From positions 5,444,001-5,508,000 of the forward strand of contig JAQISU010000114.1 in assembly GCA_029339505.1 (NCBI GenBank): a DNA stretch of 64,000 bases. Reading direction: 5' to 3'. The stretch comes from Unio delphinus. Lineage: Eukaryota > Mollusca > Bivalvia > Unionida > Unionidae. Positions 1-13,539 of this stretch are shown here, piece after piece. Both the position numbers and the translations under genes were made by a program. The notes under the pieces were generated by a model. That model was not told where the DNA came from, searched no databases, and saw nothing but the letters and a program-made list of their open reading frames with translations. How positions within the stretch are numbered: position 1 is the stretch's first letter; every line of letters begins with the position of its first letter.

Positions 1-1867
1 TAATTGAAGATACTTCCCCCCCCCCCCCCCCTCGCGTGCTAAATTCTCTGTACATTAAACCCTTGGTACGTACGAATTTAGAGCTCCCACCGCCCTTACA
101 ACATTTCGCGGTACCCGACAAGATTCTCTCTGCGAGTGCGCATAAAGACTCGTCCTGACTTTGCTCACGTGTAAACTCATCACGTGAGATATCGGTTACG
201 GCTTCCGGAACTTTCAATTTAAGTAGCGGCTTTTTATCCGCCTGCGCTCTAGTTTCGACGGCTTGCACGATGGGAAACCGGAAATCAGAGAGGGTTGGGA
301 GTCTGGATCCCTCGACATTTCCTATGGTTAAATCATATATAGGGTTTTCCATGCACAGTGCTTCCACAGTCCCATTCAGAAAGGGCGTCTCTATTTCTAT
401 TCTGGCAACGGGGACGTGATCGATTGTTCTATTTAACAACATACAATGGGATTTCCAACCAAGCATTTGGTCTTCCCTAACGAGACTTCGCTTTACCACA
501 ACACCCGTGCACCCGGTGTCGCGTAAGACAGTGACTGTTTGTCCGTTGGCGGTACCTGTAGCAGTCGGCACCCTCGCCTCTGGGAAAAAGCACGTGCCGA
601 TGGACTGGATAACGTCATGACCGACCTGCACACGCGATCTGGAATTGTAGACCTTACTCGCGTTATTAGATTCAGACCCTTCGCGAGAAAGACCATCGCG
701 CTTGCCACCTCCTGACCACGCTCTGCTTTCAATAGCAACCGCAACTTTCGGGACGAAACTCTTCCTCTTCGGACAATCGGGGGTGATGTGGCCGAATTCC
801 TTACAAGTGAAACATTGTTTATCACTACGATAGGAACCCTTCCCAGATTGAAAATTTCCACCTTTATAGGTTCCAAGTTTCTCGGGTTCTCTGAGTCTCT
901 GATCTTGATAACCTCCCTTGTTATCCCTTAAAATTACATTCTGGGTTCCTCCTCGGGCTTCGGCAAAATAGTCTGCTTGGGTAGCCATATCGGATACATT
1001 ACTTAAAGACTTTTCCCTCAGGAATAAATACAATTCCCTACCACAAATGTCTAACAACTGGTCCCTAAGTAAAAAATCGGTAAGACCCTCGAATGTTTTT
1101 TGTACCTTGCCACATTCAATCCACCGTTGGAAATAATTTCCGGTCCTACATATAAACTGGGCAAATGTCTCACCTTTTTCGGGCTTACTTGATTTAAACT
1201 TTTTACGGAACCCTTGTTCCGTCAGCTCATATCTTTTAAGGAGTGCCTCTTTTAATGTGTCGTAGTTCATTGCGTCATTTACGGGTAGACGCGAATACAC
1301 ATCTAGCGCTTTACCTTTAAGCAATGCGCTGAGATGGAGCGCCCAATTTTCCCTTTGCCATTTCTGGATGGTGGCATATCGCTCGAACCTATGCAGATAA
1401 CTATCTAAATTGTCCTTGTCATCATCAAGAGGGGGTAATTTAGGGCCTTTTAACTTAGAATCGTGTTGCCCATCCTTCTTAGCCTCTAATAATTCAAATT
1501 TCCTTTTGTGTTCCTTTTCCATATTCCTGTCTTCTAACTCAATAGCTTCTAACCTTGCTCGTTTCTCCCCCTCTGACTTTCTTTCCTCAAGTTCTCGTAC
1601 TTGTTCTATTCTTTCCCTTTCTGCATCCCTTTCCCATCCTATCCTTTCCTTCTCTGCCTGTTTTTCTAACTCTATCTTTTTTTCCTTAAATACCATCTTT
1701 TCCCTTTCAAAGGCGATTTGTATTTCGACCTTTTCCTTCTCTATATCCCTTTCCTTTACCCTTTGATCCCTTTCCCGAGCCTGCTCCTCCTGAACAAAAT
1801 TTCTAAGGATCTCCCCCTCATACCCAAACTGTTTGCCCAACTCCACTAGATCTTTGAGTGACGACAT
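1..1867 (-). CDS. Gag-protease polyprotein of LTR retrotransposon (partial)
   Basis: An uninterrupted frame of 622 codons runs from ATG at 1867 off the left edge. Residues 15-140 are extremely rich in E, K and R, as in a long coiled coil. Residues about 150-305 resemble the SCAN/retrotransposon Gag capsid domain, including the pattern KGKALDVYSRLP and a GETFAQF segment. A CX2CX4HX4C zinc knuckle for nucleic-acid binding occupies 352-365 (CFTCKEFGHITPDC). An aspartic protease active site, DTG within LRDTGCTG, is at 450-452. After the protease, residues 563-610 (EFTREQSQDESL and later GLMYREF) look like the leader before an integrase zinc domain rather than the start of a reverse transcriptase. 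A G16 tract at 16-31 encodes a glycine run near the edge, so the last dozen residues depend on its exact length. Domain calls are from motifs read by eye; the open frame is directly seen. Confidence 0.88.
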   Translation of the reverse strand, partial: MSSLKDLVELGKQFGYEGEILRNFVQEEQARERDQRVKERDIEKEKVEIQIAFEREKMVFKEKKIELEKQAEKERIGWERDAERERIEQVRELEERKSEGEKRARLEAIELEDRNMEKEHKRKFELLEAKKDGQHDSKLKGPKLPPLDDDKDNLDSYLHRFERYATIQKWQRENWALHLSALLKGKALDVYSRLPVNDAMNYDTLKEALLKRYELTEQGFRKKFKSSKPEKGETFAQFICRTGNYFQRWIECGKVQKTFEGLTDFLLRDQLLDICGRELYLFLREKSLSNVSDMATQADYFAEARGGTQNVILRDNKGGYQDQRLREPEKLGTYKGGNFQSGKGSYRSDKQCFTCKEFGHITPDCPKRKSFVPKVAVAIESRAWSGGGKRDGLSREGSESNNASKVYNSRSRVQVGHDVIQSIGTCFFPEARVPTATGTANGQTVTVLRDTGCTGVVVKRSLVREDQMLGWKSHCMLLNRTIDHVPVARIEIETPFLNGTVEALCMENPIYDLTIGNVEGSRLPTLSDFRFPIVQAVETRAQADKKPLLKLKVPEAVTDISRDEFTREQSQDESLCALAERILSGTAKCCKGGGSSKFVRTKGLMYREFSTRGGGGGEVSSI

Positions 1868-2140
1868 GGTGAATGCTGTTGTTAAGATAACCAATCCTAA
1901 ATGCACTATCATATAACTCATACAATTCCTGGGATTACGTGAACGAACCGTATATTACTCCTCCCAATGTATTCAATATGTATATATGTATATATAAAAC
2001 AGAATATGAGTGAGGTATTAACTCACCAGCCTGATTTGTCTTGTCAGGAAGCTTCTGATCTGAAACATATCTTTAAAACAAAACTTACCACAATCAGGAA
2101 TTATGCAATTTAAAATCCGTGCTTCGCCTAATCCAATTAT

Positions 2141-2159
2141 AATCCCACTTCTGACACCA
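2141..2159 (-). promoter_or_regulatory. Primer-binding site for tRNA-Leu
   Basis: The plus strand reads AATCCCACTTCTGACACCA, which is the expected 3' end of a tRNA-Leu with its CCA. On the element strand this is an 18-19 nt PBS starting TGG, two bases after the LTR end. It fixes the orientation of the element and the inner LTR boundary. Confidence 0.88.
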
Positions 2160-2480
2160 TTTGTCACATGATAGACCGAGTCGGGACTGGATTAGTGAAG
2201 ACACGGAAAGCAACTGCGTTAATAAGATGTTTATTTTATAAACGCAATTTTAAAAATCAACTCTGACACCAATATTTTACAAAATATAAGAAAAAATATA
2301 TTTAAATAAATATTCCTAACATGGAACTATGAATTTTAGTAACGTAATGACAAAAAAGTATATGAATGAATTTACAAATATGAATATATATAAAAGGCTC
2401 GTATAACGAGATAGATGCAAATATGCAAAGAATGCGTCGTCAATATGACGAGACTAGAATGAAGATATTAAATAATTAAT

Positions 2481-3075
2481 ACGTCGTCCATATGACGAGA
2501 CATATGCAATCGTGAACCCTAAATTCTGAAGTTCTCGTTCATGGGACGAGATTTGAGTAGAATGGAATTATGCAGGTGTCGTTCATATAACGAGACTGCA
2601 AAGAAGGTATTAAATAAATAATACGTCGTCCATATGACGAGATATATGCAATTGTGAACCCTAAATTCTGAAGTTCTCGTTCATGGAACGAGATTTGTGT
2701 AGAATGAAATTATGCAGGTGTCGTTCATATAACGAGACTGCAAAGAAGATATTAACTAAATAATACGTCGTCCATATGACGAGACATACGCAATCGTGAA
2801 CCCTAAATTCTGAAGTTCTCGTTCATGGGGCGAGATTTGTGTAGAATGAAATTATGCAGGTGTCGTTCATATAACGAGACTGCAAAGAAGGTATTAAATA
2901 AATAATACGTCGTCCATATGACGAGATATATGCAATTGTGAACCCTAAATTCTGAAGTTCTCGTTCATGGAACGAGATTTGTGTAGAATGAAATTATGCA
3001 GGTGTCGTTCATATAACGAGACTGCAAAGAAGATATTAACTAAATAATACGTCGTCCATATGACGAGATATATGC
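2481..3075 (-). repeat. 142-bp tandem repeat inside the LTR
   Basis: The marker ACGTCGTCCATATGACGAG begins at 2481, 2623, 2765, 2907 and 3049, an exact 142-bp period with few substitutions. Each unit contains three imperfect palindromes of the form CTCGT-N-ACGAG spaced about 45-51 bp apart. Two further palindromes stand upstream at about 2397 and 2427. On the element strand the array lies in the transcribed R/U5 leader. Confidence 0.9.
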
Positions 3076-3290
3076 AGCATACGTAAGCACCATACACAGG
3101 CGCCACACACGGGCATTACACGGTCAGCATAGACAAGCCCACACACGTAGTCACCACAACATGGCACCACACACGCAGTTACCACAACACTGCACCACAA
3201 CACGTCACCACACACGCAGTTACCACAACACTGCACCACTTCAGCACAACACGTCACCACACAACGTCAGCACAACACTTCGTCAGCTCT
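3076..3290. repeat. Degenerate CA-rich minisatellite, about 41-bp period
   Basis: Blocks such as ACCACACACGCAGTTACCAC recur at 3166 and 3207, with shorter variants (CACAACACGTCACCAC) on both sides. It abuts the 142-bp array within the LTR. The frames crossing it are repeat translations, not genes. Confidence 0.7.
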
Positions 3291-3374
3291 TTTAGCTGAT
3301 AGATTTCTCAGTTTAGGATGGATGCGTTTCCGACAAGACTACATCGTAATGTGATTTCTGTCTTATAATTTCGT

Positions 3375-3383
3375 CCTTATATA
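3375..3383 (-). promoter_or_regulatory. LTR TATA box
   Basis: TATATAAGG preceded by GGGG on the minus strand, 15 nt downstream of the LTR start. It is the best core promoter candidate in the LTR and predicts initiation near 3345-3355. Confidence 0.6.
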
Positions 3384-3659
3384 CCCCTAGCTGTGACAGA
3401 TATGCGCAGCTAGGTACTTTAAACTGCAGGCAATTTCGCACATGCAGCATGAGCTGAGCGTTCACTCATTATGCCGAAATAACTAAAAAGCCCATAAAAT
3501 AATAAACTACCCTCGGTAAGGCTGTACGCAGTAACGAAATCGAGACTAGATTTTTGACCACATATACATATTGAACAGAGTCGTATACAATTCCGTGACA
3601 ACAATAACAATGAAAACTACAACAAGAACGAGAATTGGATTCTACCGTATTTCTCTTAC

Positions 3660-4930
3660 TAATTACACCTTTTCTCGGTATATTATTAAATTGAAAATAA
3701 CAGCCGGACTAACACCATTTGTACGACCATCTCCATTACTTGTCAAATTTACAATTTACTTGTCAAAACCAATCAAAGAATAGTGTATCTCGTGTAAACC
3801 AGGTGCATGTGGTTGCACTCTTGTTTCACATATTGTAGCATCATTCTTTGTCATTAATATATCGTATGTATTGTCTTACATGTTAAGTCATGGCCACCTC
3901 CAAACTTCATAGATTCAGATCTGCCACTGCACATTGTTTTATCAAATATGGGTCTAAACGGTCTTATGAGTAATTGAGAAATGTCTAGATCATGACACTT
4001 GATCCGTCGGCGCATTATATGGAGGTAGATTATGGTCAATGGTGTTTGCTATTTGATTTGATTATATAAGTGCATAGATGCGTTTTCCATTTTGCACTCA
4101 AAGGAACAATTTTAAGATAACTTCCAATATTTTTAAGACATTTTATTGAGCAGTAATCACTAAGTTCAAAAACAAAAGATACATTTCGCGTTGATTTTAT
4201 TTATTAAAGTTTCAGAAAACTGGTTTGTTGTTGTTGTTGGTCAACATATAGATCGAGGACATACCAAATCGTCTCCATCTCTGATTATTCCGTGGAATTT
4301 CCATTCAGTGAAGCAGATAGATCGCGACCAGAGAACTTTAGAGATGGCGGGTATTATAAGACCAACAAAACTTATGTAAAGGAAGAATCTCTTTACCGTA
4401 TTGTACCCAATATACTAAATCAGATGTATAGTTAACATATGCAACCACCATGATAAATATCCAATAAATACATATTTCGGAATAATCATGATCAAACCTA
4501 TTTTAACAGTTTAGACACATCATTTATGTTTGATTTTTTAACATGTTTTATTTCCACAATAAACAACTAATTTCAGGAACAAGATTTTCAAATTAATTCC
4601 GTAAACAGATTACACTTTCAGAAGAAAACATCTTTTTATTCTGAGTTACAACTTGTATTAGCTCTTAAAAGAGTATATGTCCATTTTAAATCAATACTGA
4701 CCAACCAAACCCATGCTAATTTTTACGTTCACCCATTTCGAGACTGGTTCACGTTCTTCTGCTGCAATACTAGTCTTAGCTATTTAGGTAACATTACAAT
4801 CGCTTACACGTATTGCGGCAGATTTAGCATTATGAATATCGTAACAAGAAGTGTTAGTCCGCTCTTCATACATTAGCAATAGATCATTGAAGACGCTCAT
4901 ATGTCCAGTTCGATTACGAGCTCTAAATCA
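3660..4930. repeat. Worn remnant of an older tandem unit (unit 0)
   Basis: Stretches here match parts of units 1-3. About 3700-4160 corresponds to 15740-16190, 31000-31450 and 46160-46580 (shared phrases such as AACACCATTTGTACGACC and TTTTATTGAGCAG). About 4680-4830 corresponds to 16630-16760. No gene is seen. Divergence is higher than between units 1 and 2. The remnant shows the array once extended left, where the LTR element now sits. Confidence 0.6.
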
Positions 4931-4947
4931 TCGAACCCAGTACAACC

Positions 4948-5255
4948 GCGCGGGTGGCCTAGTAGATAGAACGTCCGCCGCGGCAGCAGGAGGTCGTGGG
5001 TTGGATCCCAAAGGCTTAAAAAAATGGTACTAACAGGTGCCTCGCTTGGCGCTCAGCATTAAGAGGTTAGTGTAAGGACTGGTCAGCCTGGTGTCAGAAT
5101 AATGTGATTGGGTGTGACATCATGCTACATGCCTGCGGCATGATGCCCCATTGCTAGACATCACTATAAACTGCTTCACTGCAGATATTGCAGATATATG
5201 ACTGAAAAATTGTTAAAGCTATGTTACAAATCCTAATCAAACAAACAAACAAAAC
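4948..5255 (+). mobile_element. tRNA-derived SINE, full-length
   Basis: The head contains a good pol III A box (TGGCCTAGTAG, 4955-4965) and a degenerate B box (GGTTGGATCCC, 4999-5009) about 34 bp apart, as in a tRNA. A conserved body follows (CTCGCTTGGCGCTCAGCATT, then GGTGTCAGAATAATGTGATT), and the element ends in a CAAACAAACAAACAAAA tail. Bodies of this type are, from memory, common in molluscs. I did not assign a named family. A 5'-truncated sister begins at about 21911 and worn minus-strand copies are at 12990-13217 and 28090-28322. Confidence 0.8.
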
Positions 5256-10668
<5,413 letters not shown>

Positions 10669-11923
10669 TCATTGATTCAGCATTGGCTGACCATAAGTGC
10701 CTTGGGAAATTCGTATGCCATTTAGATCAGTAAAAGTTACCGGTGCCTCGTAGGAAGGAGGGACACTTTCAACAGCGTTGACAGGATTACATTCACTAGA
10801 TCTTGCAATGAGAACGACTTTTCGGGCAGACTTCCATATTCCCATAACTGCGAAGATCGCTGAGCTAAGACTAAGGATACCAGTCATCACAACAACTACT
10901 GTTACCCTGACGTTGACTGTCTCTAAATAGTAATAACTATACATGACCAAATCTCGGCTAAACACGCAGGCTAGGACAAACGCTGGGAAAACGCTGAGAA
11001 ACCACATTGTACTGAGTATGGGGTTGTAGTGGACCTGTAATTATACAAATGCAATAACCTCAAAATATGCAAAGCAATTCATCTGATCCAACTTAATACC
11101 CTTGACAAATGAAATCGCGTACGACTAAACATAGCAACAGTTCTTATTGAAATAATTGTGAAAATTGGACTGTAGTAATTAACTGAAAGACGATATTTAG
11201 TGTACATGACTCGTTGCTTCGAATTGCCGATACATCAACTATGTTGTTCCTTCTTTCGTTTTAATCCGTTGGTTTGTATGTGTGTATAAAGAACTGTCTG
11301 TGAATAAGAGTATATTAAACAAAAATAGCATAACACGATGCATTTCTATGTCACTAATATAACACATGCCACTTTTTGAGTAATTATATTTTAAAATGAA
11401 TTCGTTTGATAACAGGAAAAGCACAGTAATCCGGTCTGATTGCTTAGAGTTATAGCTTTAGTAATAGTTGTTTCAGAATATTTTGCGGTGTGTCGCAAAA
11501 ATGATTTTTCTTTAATATTTATTATACGTTTGCTAGTTTTGCATCCAAATTAAAATTGTCAACCGATGTTGTAATCTGTTAACCAGATTTAAAGGATCAT
11601 TAATAAAATTGTTTTTGCTGGAAATGTCGGGAATTTTTATTACACTATACTGAACAGCACATAAGTGTAGAGCACTCTCTATATATAAACAAATTAATGA
11701 CAGCGAGGTTCAGAACAATTATACATTGACCTGATTTAGTGCCATTTCATAAAACTGTCCATCTCTACGTTCACTTAATCCTTTTAGATTGAACTACACA
11801 TAATTTTATAAAACATATGGATTTCAAGGAAAGCGGTTTATAAACTACTACTACTCCCACAACTACTGTAACTACTACTGATACTACAACAACTACTACT
11901 ACTACTATTACTACTACTACTAC

Positions 11924-11985
<62 letters not shown>

Positions 11986-12225
11986 ATAATTTTAACGGAA
12001 GTGGGTCATGCAATAGGACTAGAGATCAGGTTATTACACAAAGGGTCAATGTTGTCTCTTTGAAAAACGAGTGGACCATAACGGGGAAGCAAGTTAATAT
12101 CGTCGATGTCATATGTCCCATATGATCCAGAATACAGCATTTTACCTATCCAATTCTTTCCAGTCATGCCGGATTGGACCCATTTCCCATTTGTCAGCAT
12201 CGGAAGGAACTTAAGGTAACGGACG

Positions 12226-12314
<89 letters not shown>

Positions 12315-12350
12315 AGAGAGAGACAGACAGACAGAGACACAGAGAGACAG

Positions 12351-12396
<46 letters not shown>

Positions 12397-12400
12397 ATAG

Positions 12401-12458
<58 letters not shown>

Positions 12459-13334
12459 ATTTAACCATCCAAATACTTACGAGAATAAGAACCAGGTTCT
12501 GGAAATTGCACTTCGATGCAATCCAGAAGATGATGAACAAAATTATTGGGATGATGGGCTGAAATAAAAGATTTTCTCTTTAGGATTCTGAATTATAGCT
12601 TTCCTTGGGGTATTGATTCTAATGCAATATCTCATAGACACATACATGTATATACATTTAATTCACAAATTTTTATTGTTAATTTTAATTAGTGCATGTT
12701 TATAAATACCATATTTTGCAAACTGAAATTACATAAAAACATATAAAGGCATATTAAATGTTATAATTGTGATGGTTGTTTTAGCTGTAAAAGTAGAATG
12801 AGTTCTTCTCAGTTTTTGTAGATCAAATGAGTGAAGCAAATGGTATAGTAGTGTAATGCATGGTTATTGTCGTGACGCAGGGAAAGTTGTTAATTTGGCT
12901 TTGCTATTGTTTCAAGATGATAATAATTTTTGTGATTATGTTATTGTGGTATCGGTCCAGGCGCGAATAGCAACGAATATGAAGATGATGGTGTGCGTGT
13001 GTAAGTGTTATTTGGAATTCTAGCGTAGTTTTAATAATGCTGCAGCCGTATCGCTACATTGCCTGCAGTGTGGCAGTTTATAGATGTGTTTAGAACTGGG
13101 CAATATCCGCAAACGTGTAGGATCATGTCCCACTTAGTCTCATTATACGGACGAAACACCGACCACACCTAGCAATAACACATAAATACTGAGCGCCAAG
13201 CGATTAACTGCTAGTACATTATATATGTTGTGGTAGCAATTGGACAGTTATCGTATGTGCTGTTACTGTCTTAGTCGTTGTTGCCATTACTAATAAGTTT
13301 TTTAGTGGTAATTCAAGAACTGAAAAAAAGAGGA

Positions 13335-13384
<50 letters not shown>

Positions 13385-13525
13385 AGGTAGTTTTCTTACC
13401 AAAAATGGGATGTAAAAAACCTTTTCGTTCGTGGTAAATGACACTGCTACACAAATGATGATGGCGATGACATGAGTTATGTGATATACCGCTATCACCT
13501 TCTGTAATAAGGGGTTCACCTCCAT
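10669..13525 (-). CDS. Four-pass membrane protein with PPSY tail, copy 1
   Basis: Three coding exons join in phase 0: 13525-13400 (42 codons), 12558-12481 (26 codons) and 11034-10669 (121 codons plus stop), giving 189 residues. Junctions are canonical: TTTTTG|GTAAGA, TTTCAG|CCC, ATTCTC|GTAAGT, TTACAG|GTC. Start MEVNPLLQK lies just after a TTTTTAATAG acceptor, so an upstream noncoding exon is likely. Four hydrophobic segments lie at about 10-30, 43-60, 78-94 and 111-133. A basic KSARK follows TM4, then a tail with PPSY (160-163), a PPxY-type WW/NEDD4 ligand. The one-segment-per-exon layout is reminiscent of MS4A/CD20-like tetraspans, but I cannot assign a family from memory. It is not a classic tetraspanin: the short TM3-TM4 loop (about 95-110) lacks a CCG motif. 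Conservation of exons, frame and splice sites in copies 3 and 4 supports a real gene. Confidence 0.85.
11848..11990. repeat. (ACT)n-(AAT)n microsatellite in intron 2, copy 1
   Basis: Degenerate ACT/ACA triplets pass into a pure (AAT)n block. The equivalent loci are 26982-27076, 42210-42280 (worn) and 63437-63520 (worn), so the locus predates the duplications. Confidence 0.85.
12227..12458. repeat. Compound microsatellite (AT)n-(GAGA/GACA)n-(GATA)n-(GT)n
   Basis: Four different simple repeats stand in a row, ending 18 bp from the exon 2 donor. The same order is found in unit 2 at 27332-27531. Unit 4 has (AT)n plus GT-rich sequence at 63748-63900, and unit 3 has only a worn GT tract at 42450-42500. 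Confidence 0.9.
12481..12558 (-). other. Exon 2 of gene copy 1 (TM2)
   Basis: A 78-bp exon encoding PIIPIILFIIFWIASKCNFQ and six more residues. It is too short to be found as a frame. The acceptor is CTTTTATTTCAG and the donor GTAAGTATTT. Equivalent exons are 27555-27632, 42522-42599 and 63935 to beyond 64000, all 78 bp where complete. A (CA)n run on the transcribed strand starts about 18 bp after the donor. Confidence 0.85.
12990..13217 (-). mobile_element. SINE relic, minus strand (unit 1)
   Basis: On the minus strand it reads TCGCTTGGCGCTCAG and then follows the body of the SINE at 4948 with many substitutions (for example CTATAAACTGCCACACTGCA). The tRNA-like head is absent. It lies in intron 1 of gene copy 1. 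The equivalent in unit 2 is 28090-28322; unit 3 keeps only a stub near 42775. Confidence 0.7.
13337..13384. repeat. (ATT)n microsatellite beside the exon 1 donor
   Basis: A pure run of ATT triplets beginning about 10 bp inside intron 1. Counterparts are 28434-28475 in unit 2 and 42918-43040 in unit 3. Confidence 0.9.
13400..13525 (-). other. Exon 1 (coding) of gene copy 1, start codon and TM1
   Basis: 126 bp from ATG to the donor. It encodes a short polar N-terminus and TM1 (VIAVYHITHVIAIIICVAVS). The donor GTAAGAAAAC is followed about 10 bp later by an (AAT)n run. Compared with copies 2 and 3, the last third of the exon has diverged strongly. Confidence 0.8.
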
Positions 13526-13539
13526 TTCTTTTCCTATTA

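Larger units (their letters stand above)
1..3398 (-). mobile_element. Ty3/gypsy-type LTR retrotransposon, 5' part
   Basis: Read on the minus strand, the order is LTR (3398 to 2162), primer-binding site (2159 to 2141), a short leader, then an open Gag-protease frame (1867 to the window edge). Integrase, reverse transcriptase, RNase H and the second LTR lie outside the window. The LTR edges, the PBS and a long frame without stops suggest a fairly young insertion. It sits next to sequence matching the end of an older tandem unit. Target-site duplication cannot be checked because only one flank is present. Confidence 0.9.
2162..3398 (-). repeat. 5' LTR of the retrotransposon
   Basis: On the minus strand the LTR begins TGTCACAGC (3398) and ends ATGTGACA (2162), giving the usual TG...CA termini inside a 7-bp inverted repeat TGTCACA/TGTGACA. 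It is 1237 bp long. A TATA box lies 15 nt inside the left edge, so U3 is very short and most of the LTR would be transcribed leader. That leader holds a 142-bp tandem repeat and a 41-bp minisatellite. The partner LTR is outside the window, so the outer edge rests on the inverted termini and the TATA box position. Confidence 0.8.

Noticed and set aside
493..1766. Open frames 493-876 (minus) and 1410-1766 (plus, serine-rich)
   Set aside because: Both are other-frame or antisense readings of the Gag-protease frame, whose domains are recognisable in the main frame.
2481..3075. CRISPR array
   Set aside because: The 142-bp units are complete tandem repeats without unique spacers and lie inside a eukaryotic LTR.
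3036..3260. Cysteine/valine-rich frame
   Set aside because: It is a translation of the CA-rich minisatellite inside the LTR.
4948..5012. A functional tRNA gene
   Set aside because: A- and B-box-like sequences are present, but they head a SINE body with an A-rich tail and the B box is degenerate.
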